A stretch of DNA of 42,785 nt from Bacteroidia bacterium (lineage in GTDB: Bacteria; Bacteroidota; Bacteroidia; Cytophagales; Cyclobacteriaceae): contig JAUIKU010000016.1 of assembly GCA_030430675.1 (NCBI GenBank), forward strand, positions 1 to 42,785, given 5' to 3'. The first letter of the stretch is position 1; the number at the start of each line of letters is the position of its first letter. This document shows positions 25,004 to 32,493 of this stretch, piece after piece. A program made the position numbers and the translations under genes. Under the pieces are notes generated by a model. The model did not search any database and was not told where the DNA came from. It was given only the letters and a program-made list of their open reading frames with translations.

Positions 25004-26743
25004 TCAAAATCTGGAAATATAACCAAAATGTATTTTTGATTGTCCAACACCAATTTCCTGTACTTTTGATTTGCCCACTGCCCATACGAAACTGAATATT
25101 CCTGCCTTGGTAGTCAAGCTGATACCGGCACCCAGACCTGATGGCGTATCATTAAACTGGTTGTTTTCCAGGTCATAGGATAACCACCAGGCCTGATCAT
25201 AAAAAGCAAATAAATAGGAATTGGTTTCAAAAAAAAACCTGGGCTCCAACCGGGTATAGGCATAGTTATCTGCAAAGAAGGTGTTTTCCGAAAAACCCCT
25301 GATAGAGTTTAAACCTCCCAGACGGAATAAGTCGTTAAAAAACAGCCGGTCATTATAGACTCCTGCCCCATGCCAACTGGCTGCCACCACCCAGCGTCTG
25401 GCTACGGGAATATAGCCTTCCAGCGCTGCTTCCCAGGTGAATTGAGTACTCTGAAGATCCAGGTCGGTATACAGACTATCACTTATCGAGGTGTTTTTCC
25501 TTATTTTTTTCATACCTGTGGCCGCGGAAAGCGCCATTCGGAAACCTCTCCTGGGCTGAATTATATGGTCCAGATTCTCATACCTGTAGGTTCCCCCAAA
25601 CTGGTTCAGATTGAAATCCGCCAGATCGGGAAAGGTGGTAGCTCCTTCAAGATACTGGGAAGAGGGCAACCGCGAGGCTTTCAGTTGGGTGGTCAAGCCT
25701 ATACGGTGACGCTTCTGATAAGAATACTCCATATTCAGATTGAAATGCCTGTTGAGAAAAGTGGAATCCTCCTTGAATAGACTGAACTCCAGATCCAGAT
25801 CTATGGGAGACCTCAGCAACATGGGTTGATAAATACCAATATTCAGTTGCTGTGATTCCGGCTTAAAACTTTCCCATTGAAAACCCAGCCTTCTACCGGA
25901 CCCAAACATATTGTGAAGCAACAGGTTAAACTGCCCGGTGAGTATCAGGCCCCCATCGGTGGCGGCATTGGGAAGAAAACCAATTACCCCTTCCACTTCA
26001 TTTACCCTGACAGCACTTAGCTGTAAATGGGTAGTTGCCTGGTCGTTCTGGAAGGAAACTCCCGGCAGCTGTTCCAATTCCAAATAGGGCAATCCGCTAA
26101 TCTTGCCGGGAATGTCCTCCACCAGTGATTCCGAATAAGGGCTGCCCACTGGCATCCTGAGATAGGCCTGTAAAAACCTGGTCTTAACCCGGGCGGTGGT
26201 TGATAACTTGAGCGAATCGAAAGTAATTAGCGGACCTGCGTCAAAATTAAGGCGGGCCCGGACCTGATTACCCGTCATTTTTACACTATCAAGCTTTACA
26301 GAAGCAAAAGGGTAACCAGAATTGCCGGACGCCCGAATGATGTGCTGAATCAGGTTATCCAGCTGTAGTGGACTAAATGGACGATTTGTATAGTGCCGGG
26401 ACTTATAACCAGTTCTCCTCAAGAGGCCGGGATCCACATTCCCCGGATCCAGACTTGCCAGCAGGAATTGAGGACCCAGTTCAATTTCCGCTACCAGGTG
26501 TATGCTGTCTCTCCAATGCCATCCTATGGCAGTACTGAGGTATCCCCGGTTTTCCAGTCCCTGTTTAAGATACTGGAGTTGATCTACCAATTGGGTACTG
26601 TCTGTGGATTTCATCTTCAAATGAAACCTCTCAACCTCCACAAGGTCCTGCCCTGAACCCTTCAGTTCCATGAAATAATCCTGAGAATAGCTCCACTGGG
26701 GCCAACACAACAGGAAAAGTACAAGAGTTCTTAACGTAAAAAT
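25004..26743 (-). CDS. BamA/TamA family outer-membrane protein
   Basis: An Omp85-superfamily protein of about 580 residues with two or three N-terminal POTRA-like modules (to about residue 230) and a C-terminal 16-strand-type barrel. It carries the conserved loop motif IRGF ('SIRGFSENTFF') and a terminal aromatic residue ('YISRF'). The first canonical start, TTG at 26710, would delete the hydrophobic core of the signal peptide. The frame stays open to a stop at 26761-26759 and encodes a good signal sequence FTLRTLVLFLLLCWPQWSYS before 'QDYF', but it has no ATG, GTG or TTG upstream. I therefore place the start at ATT (26743), with low certainty. The role could be barrel assembly, export or lipid transfer. 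Confidence 0.8.
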   Translation of the reverse strand: MFTLRTLVLFLLCWPQWSYSQDYFMELKGSGQDLVEVERFHLKMKSTDSTQLVDQLQYLKQGLENRGYLSTAIGWHWRDSIHLVAEIELGPQFLLASLDPGNVDPGLLRRTGYKSRHYTNRPFSPLQLDNLIQHIIRASGNSGYPFASVKLDSVKMTGNQVRARLNFDAGPLITFDSLKLSTTARVKTRFLQAYLRMPVGSPYSESLVEDIPGKISGLPYLELEQLPGVSFQNDQATTHLQLSAVRVNEVEGVIGFLPNAATDGGLILTGQFNLLLHNMFGSGRRLGFQWESFKPESQQLNIGIYQPMLLRSPIDLDLEFSLFKEDSTFLNRHFNLNMEYSYQKRHRIGLTTQLKASRLPSSQYLEGATTFPDLADFNLNQFGGTYRYENLDHIIQPRRGFRMALSAATGMKKIRKNTSISDSLYTDLDLQSTQFTWEAALEGYIPVARRWVVAASWHGAGVYNDRLFFNDLFRLGGLNSIRGFSENTFFADNYAYTRLEPRFFFETNSYLFAFYDQAWWLSYDLENNQFNDTPSGLGAGISLTTKAGIFSFVWAVGKSKVQEIGVGQSKIHFGYISRF

Positions 26744-26759
26744 GATAAATGAAAAAACT

Positions 26760-26767
26760 TAACTTTG
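26760..26767 (+). promoter_or_regulatory. Candidate -7 element for hemW
   Basis: TAACTTTG matches TAnnTTTG exactly. Its last three bases coincide with a TTG that could be read as the hemW start, so if the element is used, translation must begin further down, at the TTG at 26792. No -33 TTG is visible at the right distance. Confidence 0.4.
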
Positions 26768-26775
26768 CCCTTGAA

Positions 26776-26783
26776 CAAATCTA
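26776..26783 (-). promoter_or_regulatory. Candidate -7 element for the BamA-like gene
   Basis: The minus strand reads TAGATTTG, an exact TAnnTTTG match. Transcription would start near 26769, about 26 nt before the proposed ATT start. It lies downstream of the hemW -7 element, so the two transcripts would overlap at their 5' ends. Confidence 0.35.
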
Positions 26784-26791
26784 ATGATTCT

Positions 26792-27919
26792 TTGGCTGGG
26801 ATATATATTCACATTCCCTTTTGTAAGCAGGCTTGTCATTACTGTGACTTTCACTTTAGTACCAACAGCCAATTAAGGGATCAATTGATCAAAATGATAT
26901 CCGGGGAACTAGTGTTGCAAAGGGGTTACCTGGGTGACCAGATCGTTGAAACCATCTATTTTGGTGGTGGCACCCCCAGTCTCCTTTCCCCACATCAGAT
27001 ATCCGGGTTATTATCTACTGTCTATGACAACTTCACCATTTGTGACCAACCTGAAATCACCTTAGAAGCCAATCCGGATGACCTGAACACAGAATATCTG
27101 GAAAACCTGCGTGCTACCGGAATCAATCGCCTGAGCATAGGCATTCAGTCATTTCAGCAAGAGGTCCTGCAATGGATGAACCGGGCTCACACTCAAGAGG
27201 AAGCTTGTAACAGTTTTCATCGGGCCCGCTCCTCCGGGTTTGACAACATCAATATTGATCTTATTTATGGAATTCCCCTGGAACAATATCAGCAGCAAGA
27301 TGACCTGAAGCAAGCGTTGGAATTAGCACCGGAACATATTTCTGCCTATAACCTGACCATCGAACCCGGCACCCTGTTCGGTCATCAGTTGAAAAAAGGA
27401 TCGCTGGTGGAAATTGATGAAGAAACTGCAGCTGCTCAATTTCTATACACTATGGAAACACTGGATTCAGCGGGATACCAACATTATGAAATTTCCAATT
27501 ATTGCCGGCCCGGAAAACAATCCGGGCATAACCTGGGGTATTGGAATGGCAGCTATTATCTGGGCGTCGGTCCCAGTGCGCATTCCTTTAACGGTATGAG
27601 CAGACAGTCGAACATTTCCAACAATGCCGCATACATCAGGTCGCTGGAAAAAGAACAAATACCTTCGGAAGTAGAATTACTAAGTGCCAGACAACGGCTT
27701 AATGAAAAGATATTACTTGGTCTCCGCAGGGAGATTGGGATAGCACTGGAACTTTGTGTAGATACATTGGCAATAAACCTGAATGCATCACGCGGGAACT
27801 ACCTGTCAAGACTGGTAAGCCAGGAACTGGCGATAATTGAAAAAAATAGACTTATATTGACTGACAAGGGAAAATTATTGGCTGATAGCATTGCCGAGGA
27901 TCTGTTCCTGGACATCTAA
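26792..27919 (+). CDS. hemW: Radical SAM heme chaperone HemW
   Basis: About 375 residues. The N-terminus IYIHIPFCKQACHYCDFHF holds the radical-SAM cluster motif CxxxCxxC (C11, C15, C18) followed by xF, which marks HemW (heme chaperone) rather than HemN (coproporphyrinogen dehydrogenase, CxC). 'IYFGGGTPSLL', 'RLSIGIQSFQ' and 'NIDLIYGIP' are further HemW/HemN signatures, and the C-terminal HemN-type winged helix is present. I prefer the TTG at 26792, giving the usual short leader. TTG codons at 26765 and 26771 are in frame but would lie within or next to a likely promoter element. The stop overlaps the start of the next gene (TAATG). Confidence 0.9.
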   Translation: MAGIYIHIPFCKQACHYCDFHFSTNSQLRDQLIKMISGELVLQRGYLGDQIVETIYFGGGTPSLLSPHQISGLLSTVYDNFTICDQPEITLEANPDDLNTEYLENLRATGINRLSIGIQSFQQEVLQWMNRAHTQEEACNSFHRARSSGFDNINIDLIYGIPLEQYQQQDDLKQALELAPEHISAYNLTIEPGTLFGHQLKKGSLVEIDEETAAAQFLYTMETLDSAGYQHYEISNYCRPGKQSGHNLGYWNGSYYLGVGPSAHSFNGMSRQSNISNNAAYIRSLEKEQIPSEVELLSARQRLNEKILLGLRREIGIALELCVDTLAINLNASRGNYLSRLVSQELAIIEKNRLILTDKGKLLADSIAEDLFLDI

Positions 27920-28695
27920 TGGCCCCGATATCATTTAAGGAAATGGAATGGAAAGCTGAAAATGGCACTCAGGTTAACTTTGATCACCCCATAGATATTT
28001 CCATTCCCTTGAGATCCGGTAGTAAGAATCCCAACTGCTATGCGGCACCTCAACCCAGCTTTTCACCAATCAAGTCAGAAGGATTTATAGGCAGTGTGGC
28101 TCAGGGGGGACCCTGCAACCATCAGTGGTTAGAATTTTCACCTCATGGCAATGGTACTCATACCGAATGTTACGGCCACATCTCCCAGGATGATGCAACC
28201 ATTAATCAATGCCTGAAGAACTTCCACTTTATGGCTGAACTTGTTACCCTGTCCCCACAAATTAACCGGAATGGTGACAGAACCATTAACTGGGATCAGC
28301 TGCGTGAAAACATCCACCACAATACGCAGGCCCTAATCATTCGTACCTTGCCCAATGACCAGGGCAAGCTCACCGCAAATTACAGCGGAAGCCACCCGCC
28401 TTACCTGGAAACCGCTGCCGCTGCCCGGATTGCCGATCTTGGAATCCAGCACCTGCTGGTAGACCTTCCTTCAATCGACCGGGAAAGCGACGGCGGTAAG
28501 TTAGCTGCACATCGTGCATTTTGGAAGTATCCGGAAGCCACTCGTACCGGTTGCACCATCACCGAACTGGTATATGTCCCGGGTGAGGTTACCGATGGAA
28601 TTTATTTGCTCAACCTGCAGATCATCAGTATTGAGTCGGATGCCAGTCCCAGCAAACCGGTTCTCTATCCGCTGATAGTCAGAAATTTCAAATAA
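27919..28695 (+). CDS. Cyclase family protein (KynB-like metal-dependent hydrolase)
   Basis: A 258-residue protein of the cyclase/kynurenine formamidase superfamily, which hydrolyses amides or esters with a zinc or manganese centre. The metal-binding signature appears as PHGNGTHTECYGH (H76, H81, E83, H87), a variant of HxGTHxDxPxH with Glu in place of Asp. 'SGSHPPYLETAAAARI' and 'HLLVDLPSIDRESDGGKLAAHRAFW' are the usual later landmarks (the second includes an Asp and His near the active site). The substrate is unknown. It overlaps the hemW stop by one base, so translation is coupled. Confidence 0.8.
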   Translation: MAPISFKEMEWKAENGTQVNFDHPIDISIPLRSGSKNPNCYAAPQPSFSPIKSEGFIGSVAQGGPCNHQWLEFSPHGNGTHTECYGHISQDDATINQCLKNFHFMAELVTLSPQINRNGDRTINWDQLRENIHHNTQALIIRTLPNDQGKLTANYSGSHPPYLETAAAARIADLGIQHLLVDLPSIDRESDGGKLAAHRAFWKYPEATRTGCTITELVYVPGEVTDGIYLLNLQIISIESDASPSKPVLYPLIVRNFK

Positions 28696-28698
28696 ATA

Positions 28699-28727
28699 TT
28701 GAAATAAGTCAGATTCTCTTATATTTG
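28699..28727 (+). promoter_or_regulatory. Bacteroidota-type promoter for the small TerB-like gene
   Basis: TTG (28699-28701) and TATATTTG (28720-28727) are separated by 18 nt, a good match to the phylum consensus. Transcription would start near 28734. A GTG codon at 28727 therefore cannot be the start of the next gene, and ATG 28748 is preferred. Confidence 0.65.
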
Positions 28728-28747
28728 TGAAGCATCGTCTGACCACT

Positions 28748-29113
28748 ATGTCCAGTGAAGAAAAAAAGTCCTTCCTGCTGCTAAAGTCCATGATCTTCCA
28801 CTACCATGGGCTGGACGAAGACGAAGTGCAAATCCTGGAAAGAACCGCCAAAGAGCTAGGAGCCATTGAAGAACTAAAATGGGCCAACGATTTTATTGCT
28901 GAAGACTATAGTACTGCATTTGACAGGGCCCGTGCTTATTTAAATGAACACCTGGAACACCTGGAAAAAAGCGAGAAACTATCTTACCTGGACCAGGTGT
29001 GGCAAGCTAATTATCAAAAAGGATACATTACCGAAATGGAAGCTACCGCCATGCTTAAACTAGCCAAGGACTGGGATGTTGAGGCGGAATTGATCTCCAA
29101 AGTGCGAAGCTGA
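28748..29113 (+). CDS. Small TerB-like helical protein
   Basis: A 121-residue, all-helical, acidic protein without signal peptide or membrane segment. The spacing of helices and acidic residues ('FHYHGLDEDEVQILERTAKEL', then 'LDQVWQANYQKGYITEMEATAMLKLAKDW') recalls the TerB/TerB-like fold, in which a helix-loop-helix binds metal. I cannot confirm the family by eye. The start ATG 28748 follows a well-formed promoter. It lies 52 nt after the cyclase gene and converges on the LytTR regulator, whose stop is 4 nt away. Function is unknown. Confidence 0.6.
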   Translation: MSSEEKKSFLLLKSMIFHYHGLDEDEVQILERTAKELGAIEELKWANDFIAEDYSTAFDRARAYLNEHLEHLEKSEKLSYLDQVWQANYQKGYITEMEATAMLKLAKDWDVEAELISKVRS

Positions 29114-29117
29114 ACTG

Positions 29118-29843
29118 CTAAAGGCTCATCATATCTTTAAATCTGGCGGCCTGCCTGCGGCTAACCTCGACATTCTGCCCTCCTTTAAGCTGCACCATCA
29201 GTCCCCCGTTAAACCACGGCTCGATTTTTTCAATCCAGCTCAGGTTTATGATGTGCTTTCTACTGGCTCTGAAAAATGAACGATCGTCCAACTTCTCATC
29301 CAGGGCATTTAACGACTTGTGGATCATAGGCCGGTTATCTTCAAAGTATACCTTGATGTAGTTTCCCTCGGATTCAAATAGCCTGACCTCAGACAGTTTT
29401 ACGAACCAACAACGATCCCCGTCTTTTACAAAAACCTGGTCTTTAACCCCTAATTTCGGAACATCCGGCAATTGTGCTGAGGGATCCTTTTCCCGGCTCT
29501 TATCTACTACCTTTTTTACGCTTTCCTGTAATCTTTCTTTTTGAATTGGCTTTAATAAATAATCCAGGGCATTTACGTCGAACGCCTGCAAGGCATACTC
29601 ATCATAAGCCGTGGTAAATATCACCTGGGGCACTGCATCGAGCATTTCCAACAGTTCGAATCCAGTTTTACCCGGCATCTGAATATCCAGGAATAACAAA
29701 TCGGGACTTAACTCCTGTATCTTCTGAAAAGCGTCATCCGCATTTATGGCCTCACCGACTATGTCTATCTCTTTACAATCCTCAAGCAGAGAGATGAGTT
29801 CTTTCCTGGCTAGCCTTTCATCGTCAACAATTAGTGCTTTCAT
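29118..29843 (-). CDS. LytTR-family response regulator
   Basis: A 241-residue two-component regulator. The receiver domain (about 1-120) shows the acidic pocket D7-D8, the phospho-acceptor D53 in 'LLFLDIQMPG', a Thr in 'FTTAYDEYA' and K98 in 'LLKPI'. The LytTR DNA-binding domain (about 135-240) has 'SEVRLFESEGNYIKVYFED' and 'FFRASRKHIINLSWIEKIE'. It probably binds direct repeats upstream of its targets; none are visible near it. It overlaps the kinase gene by 4 nt (ATGA). Confidence 0.94.
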   Translation of the reverse strand: MKALIVDDERLARKELISLLEDCKEIDIVGEAINADDAFQKIQELSPDLLFLDIQMPGKTGFELLEMLDAVPQVIFTTAYDEYALQAFDVNALDYLLKPIQKERLQESVKKVVDKSREKDPSAQLPDVPKLGVKDQVFVKDGDRCWFVKLSEVRLFESEGNYIKVYFEDNRPMIHKSLNALDEKLDDRSFFRASRKHIINLSWIEKIEPWFNGGLMVQLKGGQNVEVSRRQAARFKDMMSL

Positions 29844-30874
29844 AAGATTACTTGTTTCGGGATGGTAACTTCGGTGATTACGAACTTATCTCCCTGGTTA
29901 AAAATCCTGAATTTAGCTCTTTCCCCGTAGAGTAGCTCCAGTCGTTGAACGGTGTTTGCAATTCCATAACCCGACCTGGTAGTATTGTAACCGTTGTTGT
30001 ACTGTCCGCTATTCTTAATTTCAATTTTCATTACCCCGTTGTTGACACTGGTGGTAAGCCGCAACAACCCGCCCTCTACCAGGGTAGCTATACCGTGTTT
30101 AATACCATTCTCCACCAATGTTTGCACCATAAGAGGAGGAACAGCATACTTATATGATTCCGGATGGATGTCCAACTCTGTTTGTAAGCGCTCTTCATAC
30201 CTCACATTTTCCAAATCCAGGTAATCCCGTACGGTTCTCAGCTCTTCAACAAAAGAAATTAGTTTTTTTTCATTCATACCCAGGGTATTACGCAGGATAT
30301 TCGAAAGCTGGGTAACCGCCATTTTCGCCTTCTTCGGATTTTCATCGATTAAGGCTCTTATGCTGTTTAAGCCGTTAAAGATAAAGTGGGGATTTAATTG
30401 CGATTTTAGTTTGTTGAGCTGGATCTCATTGATACTGGCCTGATATTTCAAAGCGGCCTTGTAGTTTTCAAAATAGTGATAGACAAAATATACCAGTGAC
30501 CAAATAAAGTAGAGAAACAGGCCTCCGAAGAACTGGGTTACTATCCATCCCAACAGTTGATTGGCTCCCACACTTATGCCTAGAATTACATTAAGCAGTA
30601 GTTCGAACAAAAAGCAACTGACGCTCAAGATCAGTATTGACAGGGCGATACGGGGAATTAACCTGGGACTAAGCATTTTTAACCAACCCCACCTGATGAT
30701 AAGATTCCGGTAAATATGGGTGGAAAAGATGAAATAGAGGGTTAAAAATCCATGACCGGCAATTTGAGCTGCTCCCAGATTACCGTCATCCAGGGCAAAG
30801 AGAACCAGGTTGAAGGCGGCATAGGTCGACCATCCGACTACCTGACAAATCCAGTATATTTTGGTCCTGTTCAT
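29840..30874 (-). CDS. LytS-type sensor histidine kinase
   Basis: A 344-residue kinase with four membrane helices (about 7-27, 38-58, 74-100, 112-134), a short coiled coil and the His_kinase domain, with H163 in 'SQLNPHFIFNGLNSI' and the ATP-site motif 'VENGIKHGI'. It has no extracellular sensor domain, so the signal is probably in or near the membrane. Partner of the LytTR regulator, with coupled translation. Similar pairs in Bacteroidota regulate few genes each, and the target is not evident from this locus. Confidence 0.93.
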   Translation of the reverse strand: MNRTKIYWICQVVGWSTYAAFNLVLFALDDGNLGAAQIAGHGFLTLYFIFSTHIYRNLIIRWGWLKMLSPRLIPRIALSILILSVSCFLFELLLNVILGISVGANQLLGWIVTQFFGGLFLYFIWSLVYFVYHYFENYKAALKYQASINEIQLNKLKSQLNPHFIFNGLNSIRALIDENPKKAKMAVTQLSNILRNTLGMNEKKLISFVEELRTVRDYLDLENVRYEERLQTELDIHPESYKYAVPPLMVQTLVENGIKHGIATLVEGGLLRLTTSVNNGVMKIEIKNSGQYNNGYNTTRSGYGIANTVQRLELLYGERAKFRIFNQGDKFVITEVTIPKQVIL

Positions 30875-30921
30875 TCCCTCTGTATCTTCCTAAATTAAGC
30901 ATACACCGGGATTAAAGTACA

Positions 30922-30945
30922 ATAAATTCCACCAACGGAATTTAT
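30922..30945 (-). terminator. AT-rich hairpin downstream of the NADH dehydrogenase gene
   Basis: A 9-bp stem (ataaattcc at 30922-30930, ggaatttat at 30937-30945) has a 6-nt loop and is followed on the minus strand by a short T-rich stretch. It sits between the NDH-2 stop and the kinase start, where it could end the NDH-2 transcript. The AT-rich stem makes it a weak terminator. Confidence 0.5.
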
Positions 30946-30961
30946 CCGGTTTGAGGGAGGT

Positions 30962-32278
30962 TCATCCGGCTTCCACCGGGCTGGTTTTTTCCTTGTCGAA
31001 CCTCCTGATTATTAATCTGTTACCTTTATCGTAAGTGAAATAACTCCACACCCAGTTGACGAAGGTTACCAACTTGTTTCTAAATCCAATCAAGGAGATC
31101 AAATGAATAAACATCCAAAGTAGCCAGGCAAAGAAACCACCAAATTTCAACCCATTGGGAAATTCCACCACTGCCTTCTTGCGACCAACTGTGGCCATCG
31201 AACCCAGATCCTTGTATTTAAAAGATTGCATGGACTTCCCCTGAAGTACGGCCTTTAGATTTTTGGCCAGCATCCGTCCCTGCTGGATGGCGACTTGCGC
31301 TACCATAGGATGACCCTTGGGAGCATCCTGGTTTTTCATCAGGGCGATGTCGCCGATGGCGAAAATACTGGGAACATTTTCTACCTGGTTAAATTCGTTT
31401 ACCAAAATCCTGCTTTTCTCCACCACCAGGTGCGGAAGGCCATCAACCATATTGCCATGAACTCCGGCAGCCCAGATCAGGGTGTGGCTTTCAATACTTT
31501 GGTGGTTGTTCATAAATACTGTTTGTCCATCATACCCGGTAACCACCGTATCCAGGATGACCTCGGTTCCGTATTGCTCCAAATACTTTTTAGCGTTTGT
31601 TGCCGCTTCAACACCCATGGCACCCAGCAACCTGGATTCTCCCTCTACTAAAAAAACCTTCATATCGCTAAAATCAAGATCCGGGAAATCCCTGGGAAGT
31701 ACATGCAATTTCAATTCTCCCAGCGCCCCTGCCACTTCTACTCCGGTGGGACCTCCACCTACAATGACAAGGTTCATCAGCCTTTGATGATTTAGCGGAT
31801 CTGCGGTAAGCACTGCTTTCTCGAAGTTTTGTAGTATATGGCTGCGAAGATTAAGCGCATGTACTACTTTCTTCAGGGGAAAAGCCTTTCGCTTTACCTC
31901 CTCCAATCCGAAAAAGTTGGTTTCTGAGCCACAGGCCAATACCAGAAAATGATACGATAATTTGCCTATTGGAGTATTTATGGTTTTACCTTGGTAATCA
32001 ATACTTTCCACCTTCACCATCCGAAAGTAGAAGTCCCTGAAACCATCGAAAACCTTTCTAAGGGGGCCCGCTATGGAATCGGGTTCCAGCCCCGAAGTAG
32101 CCACCTGGTACAGCAGCGGTTGAAATGTATGGTAATTGTTTCGGTCGAACAGAACTACCTGATAAGGTCCGTTTTTTAAATTCCTGGCCAACTCCAAACC
32201 GGCAAATCCACCACCCACGATCACCAGTCGCGGTTTGTCCGACTCCGGTATATCTAAACTCAAATAATCTGGTATCAT
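30962..32278 (-). CDS. Type II NADH dehydrogenase-like NAD(P)/FAD-dependent oxidoreductase
   Basis: A 438-residue flavoprotein. The FAD-binding Rossmann motif is 'LVIVGGGFAGLELA' (residues 18-31), the NAD-binding one is 'LVIVGGGPTGVEVAGALGEL' (about 168-187), and the later 'IFAIGDIALM' closes the FAD site. The C-terminus has a hydrophobic segment 'FFAWLLWMFIHLISLIGF' followed by a basic tail, which anchors it to the membrane as in NDH-2 enzymes feeding electrons to menaquinone without pumping protons. It has its own upstream gap of 215 bp, so it is probably a single gene. It could also be a related quinone reductase. Confidence 0.9.
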   Translation of the reverse strand: MIPDYLSLDIPESDKPRLVIVGGGFAGLELARNLKNGPYQVVLFDRNNYHTFQPLLYQVATSGLEPDSIAGPLRKVFDGFRDFYFRMVKVESIDYQGKTINTPIGKLSYHFLVLACGSETNFFGLEEVKRKAFPLKKVVHALNLRSHILQNFEKAVLTADPLNHQRLMNLVIVGGGPTGVEVAGALGELKLHVLPRDFPDLDFSDMKVFLVEGESRLLGAMGVEAATNAKKYLEQYGTEVILDTVVTGYDGQTVFMNNHQSIESHTLIWAAGVHGNMVDGLPHLVVEKSRILVNEFNQVENVPSIFAIGDIALMKNQDAPKGHPMVAQVAIQQGRMLAKNLKAVLQGKSMQSFKYKDLGSMATVGRKKAVVEFPNGLKFGGFFAWLLWMFIHLISLIGFRNKLVTFVNWVWSYFTYDKGNRLIIRRFDKEKTSPVEAG

Positions 32279-32493
32279 AAAATGTGTTTCCCTTTAGTTC
32301 AACGCTGAAAGTAGCTGGTCAGTTTCTGCTATCTTCCATTTCCCGGGAAAACCCCTATATTTTTTTCGTGAAACATTTTTTAGCCCCTGGGGGAACTCTT
32401 TGGTGCTACCGGTGTTTACTAACTAAGAACGAGATGTTCATAGTTGATAGATTTTAATGTTTTGGTTAACCCCGCCCGTCAGGCGGGGTTTCT
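32279..32493. other. 215-bp intergenic region between NDH-2 and uvrA
   Basis: Contains the GC hairpin at 32468-32490 next to the uvrA stop. The remainder is AT-rich with a short C4/G5 pairing at about 32383-32394. I find no clear TAnnTTTG element on the minus strand for NDH-2 and no small ORF worth naming. Confidence 0.5.
32468..32490 (-). terminator. GC-rich hairpin after uvrA
   Basis: The arms aaccccgcc (32468-32476) and ggcggggtt (32482-32490) form a 9-bp stem with a 5-nt loop, four bases past the uvrA stop codon. The T-run is on the plus-strand side; on the minus strand the tail is weak. It may act as a terminator or mRNA-end stabiliser. Confidence 0.6.
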
